A stretch of DNA of 64,000 nucleotides from a bacterium OL-1 (GCA_000752675.2 LM994627.1:63766-127765), one strand, 5' to 3'. Shown: positions 43,274 through 52,048, numbered from the stretch's first letter. The notes: generated by a model from the sequence alone, not told the origin. Translations and numbers: made by a program.

Positions 43274-43717
43274 ATGGAGAGCGCAATGATCGACCAGGTG
43301 ACCGTCTGCCTGCCCAACGAGCCGGGAAAGCTCGCCCAGATGAGCCGTGCCATGGGTGCGGACAACATCCAGATTCACGCCCTCATGGTGGCGGACACCA
43401 CGGACTTTGGCATCATCCGCATCGTGTGCGACCGCCCGCAGGACGCCCTCTCGCTCCTGCGCGGTCTGGGCTATGACACCACGCTCACGCAGGTCGTGGG
43501 CATCGAGGTCTCCGACGTCCCCGGCGGTCTGGGGGTCCTTCTCGACCATCTGGCCTCGGCCGACCTCAACGTGGAGTACGCTTACACCTGTCCCATGGGC
43601 GGACGAACGATCGACATCGTGAAGGTCACGGGAGAACCGCTTGCCATCAAGCTGTGCGAGAGCGGCCTCACGATGGTCTCGGCAGAGGAGCTCTGCGCGC
43701 CGCGCCAGGCTGTGTGA
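43274..43717 (+). CDS. Tandem ACT-domain protein
   Basis: 147 residues made of two ACT domains (about 5-70 and 75-140). The first starts DQVTVCLPNEPGKLAQMSRAM; the second, VVGIEVSDVPGGLGVLLDHLASADLNVEYAY. ACT pairs usually bind an amino acid as an allosteric signal, and no catalytic domain is attached. ATG 43274 follows GAAGGGG; ATG 43286 is an alternative. It is followed immediately by the SpoIIE-type phosphatase gene, so it may sense an amino acid in that signalling unit, or it may just be a neighbour. Confidence 0.85.
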   Translation: MESAMIDQVTVCLPNEPGKLAQMSRAMGADNIQIHALMVADTTDFGIIRIVCDRPQDALSLLRGLGYDTTLTQVVGIEVSDVPGGLGVLLDHLASADLNVEYAYTCPMGGRTIDIVKVTGEPLAIKLCESGLTMVSAEELCAPRQAV

Positions 43718-43763
43718 GATGGTCGTGCCGCCCGGGACCCAGGCTTCGAGGAAAGGGCGGCAC

Positions 43764-45992
43764 GTGGCAAAGAACGCACTCAGCACGCGGCGCGTGGAGG
43801 GCATAGGAGAGGGGAGCCTCGCCGCCACCTTCGCGCGGCTCCTGCAGCTTGCCTCAGAGGCTGTAGTGGCCTTTGACGGGGCGGGACGGGTTCTTCTCGC
43901 CAACGACCAGGCAACGTCTCTGCTGCCGCACAGAGAGGCCGAGGGCCTTGCTGGCGCGGACGTGCGTACGCTCTTCCCCCCGGCGGGAAGCATCGACCCC
44001 GAGGCTCCCTTCTCGGTAGACGCGCTGCCGTTTCCCGTTGACGGAACGCCGGCGGTGGTGACCATGGCCTCGCATATGGGCGAGGCCATGCGACTGAGGG
44101 TCCGCTGCGACCGGGTGCAGGCGGCAGGCGAGACGTACGTGGTGGTCGCGCTTCCTGCCGAGAGCCAAAGTCTTGAGGAGCGCCAGGGCGAGAGGGACCT
44201 CGATGACCTGCGCCGCGCAAACAAGCGCCTGGCAGGCGCCCTGCGTATCGTCTTGGACACGCTGGACTCGCGTGACGTCGCAACGCTCTTCTCGCGCGTG
44301 CTCGAGGAGATCACGCAGACCATGGACGCCGATGCCACGATTGTCTACTTGGCCGAGTCCGACGGCTTCCACCTGCGCGGCATTTCAAAGTCGCTCGAGG
44401 GTGCGCGTGTGCCGCACTTCATGGCGTACGGCAAGTCGGTCGAGACCCTCGCCACGCGCGCGGGCCACGCGCTGCGCCTGCGCGTGAAGCCACCGGAGCC
44501 GCAGACGCTGCGCCAGGGCAAGATCCGCGTGAGCGAGGTCGTGGACGAGGAGACCCGCGAGATCCTGCACATTCGCAAGAACCTGCTGCCGCCCTTCGCG
44601 AGCTTCTTCGCCGTGCCGGTGTGGTTTGGCGGCCACGTGATAGCCATCATCGAGGTGGGCTGGTCTCGCCCACGCCCTCTAGACACAGACGATGCGCGCC
44701 TGCTCGACTCCGTCGCGCACTACCTCTCGGTGCAGCTCATGGGGGCCTTCTCGACCATGCGCCAGCAGCGGGCGGAGCGGCTCAACCAGCGTGGTTCGGA
44801 GTTGCGCGAGGAGCTGCTGGATGCCTCTGAGGCAGACGAGGACCTTGCCGAGCGCGCCGAGCAGGCCTTTGTGCAGGCGGCGGATGAGCTTGATGCCGTT
44901 TACGTGCGGCTCGAGCAGAACGTCCACCAGAGCGTCCTGGTGGCGGAGCTCCCCGTCACGGGCATGCGGGCCGTGCCCATCGACCTCGATGCCGCCGAGG
45001 AGGGCCATGTGGAGGACGACGTGGCCGTGGTGCCGGTGCTCGCGGGCACGAACGTCTACGACGTCCTGCGCGACCTTGGGGAGCCCTGCGTGGGTGCCCT
45101 TGTGGACGCGGGCAAGCTGGCGGGCGAGAGGCGCTGCTGCCTTGTGCTGCGCCCGGACGGCGCCGAGCCCCTCGACGCGGGCGAGCTCGCGTTTCTCGGC
45201 ACGCTTGCCGGCGACGTGCGCGACATCTTCCTGGGCGAGGAGAGGCGCGAGAAGGACAAGCGCATCTCCCAAGCACTCCAGACGGGCATGCGCAACGTCC
45301 TGCAGCACGTGGACGGCCTCACGGCCCAGGGAATCTACTCCTCGGCAACAAAGTCCGCCTTCGTGGGCGGCGACTTCTACGACCTCATACGCCTGCCGGG
45401 GCGGCGCGCTTGCGTGATCATGGGCGACGTTTCGGGCAAGGGGGTTGAGGCGGCCTCGGTCTCGGCGGCCGTCAAGACGGCGCTGGGGGCGTACTCGTGG
45501 GAGGGGCTCGCGCCCGCGCGTATGGTGCGCTCGCTCAACGAGTTCCTTCTCGGCTTCTCGCGCATCGAGACCTTTGCGACGCTCTTTGTGGGCATTGTGG
45601 ACCTTGCGGCGTCCACGCTCACGTACTGCTCGGCGGGGCATCCGCCCGCGGTGCTCGTGAGGGCGGCAACGCGCCAGATAGACCTTCTCGACGTGCAGTC
45701 CGGCGTCGTGGGCGCCTTCCACGACATGGAGTACCGCGATGGCGTGGCGACGCTCTGCGAGGGGGACATCCTTTTCCTCTACACCGACGGTACCACCGAG
45801 GCGCGCTCGCCCTCCGGCGCGTTCTTTGGCGAGGACGGCCTGCGTGACATGGTGTCTGCCGAGACCGCAGGGGACTTCGATGGGCTTCTCGACCGCTGTT
45901 TGGCGCGTCTGGATGACTTCACGGGGCGCAACCTGAACGACGACGTCTCGATGGTTGCCGTGCGCTTTGACGAGCTTGGTGCGGGCGCGTAA
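43764..45992 (+). CDS. SpoIIE-type PP2C serine phosphatase with PAS-like and GAF domains
   Basis: About 742 residues, soluble. A PAS-like sensor at about 20-120 (EAVVAFDGAGRVLLANDQA) precedes a GAF domain at about 180-330 (DSRDVATLFSRVLEEITQTMDADA). A second, weaker GAF-like region follows, and then the PP2C/SpoIIE domain at about 515-740 with metal Asp sites GGDFYDL, GDVSGKG, YTDGTTEA and DDVSMVAVR. Such enzymes dephosphorylate STAS anti-sigma antagonists. GTG 43764 is favoured because GAGGAAAGG lies just upstream; ATG 43719 is possible. The next gene encodes the likely substrate. Confidence 0.88.
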   Translation: MAKNALSTRRVEGIGEGSLAATFARLLQLASEAVVAFDGAGRVLLANDQATSLLPHREAEGLAGADVRTLFPPAGSIDPEAPFSVDALPFPVDGTPAVVTMASHMGEAMRLRVRCDRVQAAGETYVVVALPAESQSLEERQGERDLDDLRRANKRLAGALRIVLDTLDSRDVATLFSRVLEEITQTMDADATIVYLAESDGFHLRGISKSLEGARVPHFMAYGKSVETLATRAGHALRLRVKPPEPQTLRQGKIRVSEVVDEETREILHIRKNLLPPFASFFAVPVWFGGHVIAIIEVGWSRPRPLDTDDARLLDSVAHYLSVQLMGAFSTMRQQRAERLNQRGSELREELLDASEADEDLAERAEQAFVQAADELDAVYVRLEQNVHQSVLVAELPVTGMRAVPIDLDAAEEGHVEDDVAVVPVLAGTNVYDVLRDLGEPCVGALVDAGKLAGERRCCLVLRPDGAEPLDAGELAFLGTLAGDVRDIFLGEERREKDKRISQALQTGMRNVLQHVDGLTAQGIYSSATKSAFVGGDFYDLIRLPGRRACVIMGDVSGKGVEAASVSAAVKTALGAYSWEGLAPARMVRSLNEFLLGFSRIETFATLFVGIVDLAASTLTYCSAGHPPAVLVRAATRQIDLLDVQSGVVGAFHDMEYRDGVATLCEGDILFLYTDGTTEARSPSGAFFGEDGLRDMVSAETAGDFDGLLDRCLARLDDFTGRNLNDDVSMVAVRFDELGAGA

Positions 45993-46064
45993 GGTCTGAG
46001 ACGCTGCCGTGTCGTTCGCGCACTTCTCGGCATATCCCAGAAGTGTTGTGGGAAGCATTCCCGT

Positions 46065-46838
46065 ATGGAGAGGATGCCAGACATAGCCGTTGTGAACGTC
46101 TCGGGAGACCTGGACGTGACGAGCGTGGGTGCGCTGAGAAGGACCATCGACGCGCTCATCGCCGACGGCTGTCGGCGCATTGTGCTCAACATGGATGACG
46201 TTGGCTTTGCGGACTCCGCAGGCCTAGGGCTTGTTCTTGCCGAGCTGCGGCGCATGAGGTCCCTGGGTGGGCTGCTCTCTCTCACCAACGTGCGACCGCG
46301 CGTGTACATGAGCCTGGCGCTCATGCGCATCGTGGACTACATGCCGGTCTCGCGCGCGGGGAGCAAACGGACCGTCTCGGAACTCGACCCTTCCGTGCTG
46401 CCGCTGTGGCGCACCACGTTTCCGGTGGACGCTGTGCACCTTGGCGAGGCCCGCGACCACGTGGGCGAGCTCATGCGTGGCATGCCCTTCTCGGAGGATG
46501 AAATCTTTGATATGACGCTTGCGTGCGGGGAGGCTCTGGGCAACGCCGTCGACCACACCTGCGCCAGGGGAGTGCTGGCTACCGTCACCGCCTACGACGA
46601 CCGCATCGAGGTGGATGTGGCAGACTGCGGCGAGGGCTTCGAGCTTGCCGCCGACGAGGACCCGCCCGAGACGGGCCCGGGTGCCGAGCGCGGACGTGGC
46701 ATTCGTCTGATGCGCCTTCTCACCGACGCCGTGTCGATTGCGCGCAAGCCCTCGGGGAAGGGGACCGTGGTGCGGCTGGTGAAGCTCGTGCCTGCGCGAG
46801 AGAAGATCGGCGTCGTGAGCGGCGGCGCCGGCGCGTAG
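46065..46838 (+). CDS. STAS antagonist fused to RsbW/SpoIIAB-type anti-sigma kinase
   Basis: 257 residues. The N-terminal STAS domain (1-105) has the phosphorylatable Ser51 in FADSAGLGL. The C-terminal GHKL kinase domain (about 120-245) has the N-box CGEALGNAVDH, G1 box VDVADCGEGFEL and G2 ERGRGIRLMRLL. Normally these are two proteins that switch partners; here antagonist and kinase are one chain. It lies 72 bases after the SpoIIE-type phosphatase, which could reset Ser51. ATG 46065 was taken (GGGAAG upstream); ATG 46074 is possible. No sigma factor gene is in the window. Confidence 0.87.
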   Translation: MERMPDIAVVNVSGDLDVTSVGALRRTIDALIADGCRRIVLNMDDVGFADSAGLGLVLAELRRMRSLGGLLSLTNVRPRVYMSLALMRIVDYMPVSRAGSKRTVSELDPSVLPLWRTTFPVDAVHLGEARDHVGELMRGMPFSEDEIFDMTLACGEALGNAVDHTCARGVLATVTAYDDRIEVDVADCGEGFELAADEDPPETGPGAERGRGIRLMRLLTDAVSIARKPSGKGTVVRLVKLVPAREKIGVVSGGAGA

Positions 46839-46868
46839 GGGTGTGGGGGCCGCTACGGCAGTCACCGG

Positions 46869-46990
46869 TGTCGCCGGAAGTCCCGTATTGTTGCAACTCT
46901 CGTCAAAACCTGCCTTCCGGAGACAATTTGTCGCCGGAGGAGCCCCCCGTGTTGCAAATGGCGCCAATATTGGCGCTCCGGCGACGAGAG
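46869..46990. repeat. TCGCCGGA repeat element, copy 2
   Basis: TGTCGCCGGAAG, a TTGCAA box, then CTTCCGGAGACAATTTGTCGCCGGAGG-type core, followed by a further TTGCAA, GGCGCCAATATTGGCGC (a perfect palindrome) and CTCCGGCGACGAGAG, which closes on upstream copies. The first ~77 bases match 42504-42580. Confidence 0.7.
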
Positions 46991-47000
46991 AAGCCCACGC

Positions 47001-47030
47001 AACAAAAAGGCACCCGCCGGAGCGGGTGCC
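47001..47030 (-). terminator. Terminator of the tRNA-Gly/tRNA-Cys unit
   Basis: On the minus strand GGCACCCGC pairs with GCGGGTGCC, followed by TTTTTGTT, 10 bases beyond the tRNA-Cys 3' end. Confidence 0.9.
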
Positions 47031-47039
47031 AATCTTTTC

Positions 47040-47113
47040 TGGAGGCGAAGCCCGGATTCGAACCGGGGGTAAGGGCTTTGCAGGCCCGTGCCTTACCACT
47101 TGGCCACTTCGCC
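47040..47113 (-). tRNA. tRNA-Cys (anticodon GCA)
   Basis: On the minus strand the acceptor is GGCGAAG/CTTCGCC with encoded TCCA. The anticodon loop is CTGCAAA (GCA) and the T-arm CCCGGTTCGAATCCGGG. It is transcribed after tRNA-Gly from the same promoter. Confidence 0.96.
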
Positions 47114-47151
47114 ATATGAAAAAGGCCGATTCACACCGGCCGGGAAATGCA

Positions 47152-47227
47152 TGGAGCGGGCTACGGGGTTCGAACCCGCGACCTCCACCTTGGCAAGGTG
47201 GCGCGCTACCAACTGCGCTAAGCCCGC
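47152..47227 (-). tRNA. tRNA-Gly (anticodon GCC)
   Basis: On the minus strand the acceptor is GCGGGCT/AGCCCGC with encoded TCCA. The anticodon stem CCACC/GGTGG carries loop TTGCCAA (GCC), and the T-arm is GCGGGTTCGAACCCCGT. First gene of a two-tRNA unit. Confidence 0.96.
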
Positions 47228-47239
47228 GACGCAGGGGAT

Positions 47240-47268
47240 AATATACGGGAACCATCGCGTCGATGCAA
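47240..47268 (-). promoter_or_regulatory. Promoter of the tRNA-Gly/tRNA-Cys unit
   Basis: On the minus strand TTGCAT (47268-47263), exactly 17 bases, TATATT (47245-47240), ending 12 bases before the mature tRNA-Gly. It is the best promoter match in the window. Confidence 0.75.
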
Positions 47269-47462
47269 GCGAGAATTTGAAATTTTTTGAGCGTCTTGTA
47301 AAAGCCGCAGGTAGATGCCACAAATTGACGAGAAGAATCTCTGAAGACGTCGCTGGCGGTCGTGTCGTATGCTAAGAGGACGCGTGGTCACGCATCCAAG
47401 ACCGCCGCGGCGGCAGCCCTCGGGCAGTCGCGCCCGACCGCCCATCCAAAGGGAGACGCCCC

Positions 47463-48368
47463 ATGATCCTTAGCCTGCTCACGCTTCTCCTCATTGCCCT
47501 TATCGTCGAGGGATTCGTCCGCGTGATTCGCTACTTTGCCGATTGGCTGCGCCAGGGCAGGAGGCTCGACGCGTCGGAGGTCTCGGAGGCGCACGAGGCA
47601 GAGGAGGCTGCCGAGAAGGTCGCCGAGCGCGACCTCAAGGGCATAGACGACAAGGCCGTCCCTCAGCGCCGCGCAACCGTCGTGCGCACCGAGCACGACG
47701 CGATCGAGGCGTACCTCGACGAGATGCACCTGGGCTTCTACCAGGTCATCATCGTCTTCTTCCTAGGCTGTATCGCGGGCCTCTTCGTCGAGGAGGTCTG
47801 GATGTTCGTGACGGCGGGCCTCACGCAGAGCCGCGTGGGCCTGGTATGGGGGCCCTTCTCGCCACTCTATGGCTTTGGGGCCACGTTCCTCACGCTCATC
47901 TGCTTTGAGATGCGCCGCCACCACGCCAAGGGCTGGCAGATCTTCCTCATCTCCATGGCGGTGGGTGGCATCCTGGAGCAGGTCACCGGCTGGTCGATGG
48001 CAACGCTCTTCCACGCCGAGTCCTGGACCTACGAGTATCTGCCCGACCACATTACCCAGTGGGTTGCCTGGCGCTTCCTCTTCTTTTGGGGCATCCTGGG
48101 GCTCACCTGGTGCCGTGTGGTCATGCCGCCCCTGCTCTACCGCATTGGCATGCCCACCTCTCACCGCCAGCTGGTCTTTGTGATCCTGGTGAGCGTCTAC
48201 CTTGCGGCGGACATCTGGATGACGCTCGCATGCTTCAACCGCAAGACGGCGCGCGACGCCGGCGTCCCCGCGAGCAACGCCTTCGAGCAGTGGGTGGACG
48301 AGCACTACACGGACGAGTTCATAGCCAACCGCTTCCAGAACCTCGTCATTGGGGGCGACGAGCAGTGA
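47463..48368 (+). CDS. CmpB-like putative ABC transporter permease (membrane protein)
   Basis: 301 residues. One N-terminal membrane helix (MILSLLTLLLIALIVEGFV) is followed by a charged Glu/Ala/Arg-rich soluble stretch (about 35-90). The C-terminal part has about five helices with the segments GLVWGPFSPLYGFGATFL and GGILEQVTGWSM, typical of the putative permease family named after CmpB. No ATPase is nearby and the transport role is unproven. The ATG follows AAGGGAG. It overlaps the next gene by 4 bases (GTGA). Confidence 0.75.
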   Translation: MILSLLTLLLIALIVEGFVRVIRYFADWLRQGRRLDASEVSEAHEAEEAAEKVAERDLKGIDDKAVPQRRATVVRTEHDAIEAYLDEMHLGFYQVIIVFFLGCIAGLFVEEVWMFVTAGLTQSRVGLVWGPFSPLYGFGATFLTLICFEMRRHHAKGWQIFLISMAVGGILEQVTGWSMATLFHAESWTYEYLPDHITQWVAWRFLFFWGILGLTWCRVVMPPLLYRIGMPTSHRQLVFVILVSVYLAADIWMTLACFNRKTARDAGVPASNAFEQWVDEHYTDEFIANRFQNLVIGGDEQ

Positions 48369-49648
48369 CGCCCGACCGCATGGTGCCACGGTCTGCCGCG
48401 CAGGTGCAGGCCACGGGCGGCGCGGGCGCGCCTGCCCCTGCCCGCGATGTCTACCTGGACTACGCTGCCGCCACTCCGCTAGACCCCAGGGTCCTCTCGG
48501 CCATGGAGCCCTACCTCACACGCTGCTTCGAGAACCCCTCGGCCCCGTACGCCCGCGCCCGCGCGGCGCGAGATGCCGTTGAGGGAGCGCGGGCGGACAT
48601 TGCGCACCTCATGGGCGCCAAGCCAGATGGCGTCATCTTCACCGCTGGCGCCACCGAGGCCAACAACCTCGCCTTTGCTGCAACGGACGGGGGCGTGGTG
48701 ACGGATGCCGCCGAGCACGAGTCCGTCCTCGCCTGTGCCCAGGCGCGCGGCGCCGTGGTTGTGGGCGTGGGCGCAGACGGCCGCGTTGACCCGGAGCGCC
48801 TGTGCGCGACCATTGGCCCCACCACGCAGCTTGTCTCGGTGGAGCTTGCAAATGGCGAGGTGGGTGTCGTGCAGCCCGTGCGTGAGATAGCCCGAAGGGT
48901 TGCCGCGGTGCGCCAGAAGCGCCTTGCCGAGGGAAGCCGCGTGCCCCTCTGGCTTCACACGGATGCCTCGCAGGCGGCCGGGTCACTCTCGTGCAACGTG
49001 ACCTCGCTTGGGGCCGACATGGTCACCCTCTCCGCCGCCAAGGTCTATGGCCCCAAGCAGGTGGGCGTCCTCTGGGCGGGGGAGGGCGTGCGCCTGCGCC
49101 CGCTGGTCCTTGGTGGCGGCCAGGAGGGCGGCGTGCGCTCCGGCACCGAGAACGTTGCCGGTGCAGTGGGGTTCGCTGCCGCGCTTGCGCTTGCGCAAGA
49201 GTGTCGCGCCGAGGAGTGCCGCCGCGAGGCGGCGCTGCGCTCGCGGCTCGAGCGCGCCCTTGCGGCCGGGTTTCCCGGCCTGGCGGTCTCGGGGCCGAGA
49301 AGCCCCAAGCACCGCCTCCCCGGGCTTCTCCACGTGAGCTTCCCCGGCCTCGAGGCCAGGCGCCTGGTGGTGCTTCTCGAGCGCCGTGGGGTCTCGGTGG
49401 GAACGGGCAGCGCCTGCGCGGCAAGCCGCATGCGCGAGAGCCACGTTCTTCACGCCATGGGGCTGCCCCCGGAGGTCTCGACGGGGAGCCTGCGCATCAC
49501 GATGGGGCGGCAGACCAGCATGGACGACATCGACTACGCTGCGGCGCAGATCGCAGACGCCGTGCGCACGGAGATGCAACGCGCAGGCCTCACGCAAGAG
49601 GACATGCTCAGCCGTGCCGGTGGGCTGGCCGTGGGGAGGAGGCGCTAA
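48365..49648 (+). CDS. Cysteine desulfurase (NifS/IscS family)
   Basis: PLP enzyme that takes sulfur from cysteine as an enzyme persulfide for tRNA thiolation and iron-sulfur clusters. 427 residues. The fold starts at YLDYAAATPLDPRVL after a ~28-residue leader. The PLP Lys is Lys226 (LSAAKVYGPKQVG; most relatives have SxHK, here the His is Ala). The catalytic Cys351 is in GTGSACAASR. GTG 48365 overlaps the previous stop; ATG 48380 is an alternative. Coupled to mnmA by a one-base overlap, so it is the likely sulfur donor for MnmA. Confidence 0.92.
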   Translation: MTPDRMVPRSAAQVQATGGAGAPAPARDVYLDYAAATPLDPRVLSAMEPYLTRCFENPSAPYARARAARDAVEGARADIAHLMGAKPDGVIFTAGATEANNLAFAATDGGVVTDAAEHESVLACAQARGAVVVGVGADGRVDPERLCATIGPTTQLVSVELANGEVGVVQPVREIARRVAAVRQKRLAEGSRVPLWLHTDASQAAGSLSCNVTSLGADMVTLSAAKVYGPKQVGVLWAGEGVRLRPLVLGGGQEGGVRSGTENVAGAVGFAAALALAQECRAEECRREAALRSRLERALAAGFPGLAVSGPRSPKHRLPGLLHVSFPGLEARRLVVLLERRGVSVGTGSACAASRMRESHVLHAMGLPPEVSTGSLRITMGRQTSMDDIDYAAAQIADAVRTEMQRAGLTQEDMLSRAGGLAVGRRR

Positions 49649-50739
49649 TGGGCGAGAAGGTCTTTCTCGGCCTCTCCGGAGGCGTGGACTCGGCGCTCTC
49701 GGCGGCGCTCCTTGTTGAGCAGGGCTACGACGTCACAGCCGTCTACATGCGCAACTGGTCGCGCGACCTGCCGGGGTACCGCTGCCCCTGGGCCGACGAC
49801 CTTGCGGACGCCGAGCGCGTTGCTGTGACCCTGGGCATTGGCCTCGAGGTCTGGGACTGCGAGGAGGAGTACCAGCGCACCGTTGTGGACTACCTGGTGG
49901 ACGCCTACGCGCACGGCCTCACACCCAACCCCGATGTGATGTGCAACCAGACCGTCAAGTTTGGCACCTTTGCAGACCGCGCCTTTTCGCGTGGAGCGGA
50001 CCTCATTGCCACGGGGCACTACGCCCGCGTGCGCCGCGACCAGCAGACGGGCTCCACCCAGCTCCTGCGCGCCGTGGACGAGCACAAGGACCAGACCTAC
50101 TTCCTCTGGCGCGTGGGCGAGGAGGCCTTCTCGCGCACGCTCTTCCCTGTGGGCGACGTGCGCGACAAGGCCGAGGTGCGCCGCATGTGCGCCGAGAGGG
50201 GCCTGGGCGTGGAGTCCAAGCCGGACTCCGACGGCATCTGCTTTGTGGGGCCCGTGGGCATAAGGACCTTCCTTCTGGATACGCTGGAGCGCCGTGCCGG
50301 TGACATTGTGGAGTGGGAGACGGGCCGCGTCCTGGGCCACCATGACGGCGCCTTCCTGTTTACGGTGGGGCAGCGCAAGGGGCTTGACCTGGGCGGCGGT
50401 CCTGCTCGCTATGTGGTCTCGACGGACACCGAGAAGAACGTGGTCTACGTGACCGCGGACCCTGCGTGCCCGGGCCTGTGGTGCACGCAGCTCGACCTCT
50501 CCGACGTGCACTGGATTGCCGGCAGGCCGCCTGCGGACGGCGAGTACCTGGTGAGGACGAGACACACGGGGGAGCTGCGGCCTGCTCGCGTGGAGGTGCT
50601 CGACGGCGGACGCGCTCGCGTTAGCTTTCCCGAGCCCGTGCGCACGGTGGCCCCGGGGCAGTCCGCCGTCATCTATGGGGGTCTCGTCTGCCTGGGCGGA
50701 GGAATCGTGGAACCAAACCCGGTGGCCTATACTAGGTGA
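49648..50739 (+). CDS. mnmA: tRNA-specific 2-thiouridylase MnmA
   Basis: Thiolates U34 of tRNA-Lys, -Glu and -Gln. 363 residues with the ATP pyrophosphatase loop LSGGVDSALSA, the catalytic Cys99 (NPDVMCNQTVKFG) and the second Cys198 (SDGICFVG). ATG 49648 overlaps the desulfurase stop by one base. The prophage begins just after this gene; TATACT and AGTATA form an inverted repeat spanning its stop codon (50728-50744). Confidence 0.96.
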   Translation: MGEKVFLGLSGGVDSALSAALLVEQGYDVTAVYMRNWSRDLPGYRCPWADDLADAERVAVTLGIGLEVWDCEEEYQRTVVDYLVDAYAHGLTPNPDVMCNQTVKFGTFADRAFSRGADLIATGHYARVRRDQQTGSTQLLRAVDEHKDQTYFLWRVGEEAFSRTLFPVGDVRDKAEVRRMCAERGLGVESKPDSDGICFVGPVGIRTFLLDTLERRAGDIVEWETGRVLGHHDGAFLFTVGQRKGLDLGGGPARYVVSTDTEKNVVYVTADPACPGLWCTQLDLSDVHWIAGRPPADGEYLVRTRHTGELRPARVEVLDGGRARVSFPEPVRTVAPGQSAVIYGGLVCLGGGIVEPNPVAYTR

Positions 50740-50797
50740 GTATACGACGTAAGAACGTTATCGCATGTAGAACGCATTGCATAAAGCTTTTGTGTCC
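50740..50797. other. Junction between mnmA and the prophage (probable left attachment region)
   Basis: 58 bases between the mnmA stop and the integrase stop, AT-richer than the flanks, with GTCCC-TATTT-GTCCC as a short direct repeat near the phage side. The attachment core should lie here, but the other prophage end is outside the window, so it cannot be defined. Confidence 0.4.
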
Positions 50798-51931
50798 CTA
50801 TTTGTCCCAAGTGGATTCGTATGGGTGCAACTTATGCGCCTCCGCAACCACCTGCGCCATCGTCTCCGGGGATGGCCGGTCGTAGTATTGGCCCGTCACG
50901 TCCCTGCCTGCATGGCCCATCATCGGCTCCACGACGTATGGCGGCAGGCCCCACTCCCAGCGCATCCTGGTCTCCCAGGCGTTGCGCAGCGAGCGCACCG
51001 GGTGCTGGTCGAGTCCAATGCGCCCCGCGCACCGCGCGACCGCACGCCCGTAGGCCCTCTGCGACGCATGGTCACCAAGCCCGTCGCTAGTGAGCCATCC
51101 GTCGCGCTGCGAGGCTATCGAGAGTATTCTCTCGCCTGGTGCCCCCGGTATTGGGACCACCCTGTCGCTCTGGCTGTTCTTGAGCTTCTGCGTGACCTCG
51201 CCATGGTTGGAAACCTGCCTGTGGATGCCCACGAGCGCCACAGTGCCGCATCCGGTCTCGCATGGTGACACGTCCGCAGCCATCACGCCAAGCGTCTCGC
51301 CCACGCGCGTGCCGCCGAAAGCCTGCACGAGCAAGGCACCCTCGAACCACTCGCCCCTGGCTGCGTCGCACAGCCTGACTATCTCGTCGGTTGTCCACAG
51401 CCCACGGTCCTTGGTCTCCGACGTTGACGCGCTCGGCATGTCGTACTTGGCCCTGAACGGGTTCGTCGGCACCAGCTCGTACCTCACGCAGTAGTCCATG
51501 ACGCCGGTCATGAGCGACCGCGCCCTCCTGGACACGCTCAGCGGCATCTTGAGCAGCCAGTCCTGCACGTCCATGGGACGGACGCAGGACACCTCGACAG
51601 CGCCCCACGTGGGGTCGCACCATCGGTTCCACGTCGACCTGAACACCCTCAGCGAGTTCTTGCTGGCGTCACCCTCGGAGACCCTGCGCTCGAAGCTCGG
51701 TAGCCACCAACGCTCGTATGCGTCGCGCACGGTCGGCGTGGGCCTCTCCCTGCCGTGGTCGAGGCGGCGCTGCGCTCGCACGTCCTCGGCGTCCGCACGG
51801 GTGCCGTAGACAATCTCGGAGACTCGGCGGTACCCCTCTGGCGTCGACGCCCAGTAGCGGAGGCGGTACTTCTTGCCCCTGACCATCTCCTCGACGCTGC
51901 CCCATGCCGCACGCCTGCCCTTTCGTGCCAT
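50798..51931 (-). CDS. Prophage tyrosine integrase
   Basis: 377-residue tyrosine recombinase that inserts and excises the phage. N-terminal arm-binding region (1-60), SAM-like core-binding domain (about 65-160), then the catalytic domain with Arg209 (FGGTRVGE), His310-x-x-Arg313 (QHPVRSLRN), His340 (MMGHAG) and the nucleophile Tyr349 or Tyr350 (GQYYDRP). The start at 51931 has AAGGAG 4 bases upstream; an ATG 15 bases earlier lacks one. Points towards mnmA, as expected for a gene next to the attachment site. Confidence 0.93.
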   Translation of the reverse strand: MARKGRRAAWGSVEEMVRGKKYRLRYWASTPEGYRRVSEIVYGTRADAEDVRAQRRLDHGRERPTPTVRDAYERWWLPSFERRVSEGDASKNSLRVFRSTWNRWCDPTWGAVEVSCVRPMDVQDWLLKMPLSVSRRARSLMTGVMDYCVRYELVPTNPFRAKYDMPSASTSETKDRGLWTTDEIVRLCDAARGEWFEGALLVQAFGGTRVGETLGVMAADVSPCETGCGTVALVGIHRQVSNHGEVTQKLKNSQSDRVVPIPGAPGERILSIASQRDGWLTSDGLGDHASQRAYGRAVARCAGRIGLDQHPVRSLRNAWETRMRWEWGLPPYVVEPMMGHAGRDVTGQYYDRPSPETMAQVVAEAHKLHPYESTWDK

Positions 51932-52048
51932 AATCTCCTTGCACATCCCTTCATGACGATGGGTGGGAGAGTGCGCAGCCCGTGGGTCTTGACTTGGCCG
52001 GTCACCCACGGGCGTCTCTGTCTCTTATTACTTCATTATGAGATGTAG

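Noticed and set aside
47001..47030. Terminator of the STAS-kinase gene on the plus strand
   Set aside because: The T-run lies on the minus strand side, so the hairpin belongs to the tRNA-Cys transcript; on the plus strand only AATCTTTTCT follows, which is weaker.
47463..48368. Assigning a real ABC transport role to the CmpB-like protein
   Set aside because: No ATPase or binding protein is adjacent and the family name is historical; reported only as a membrane protein of that family.
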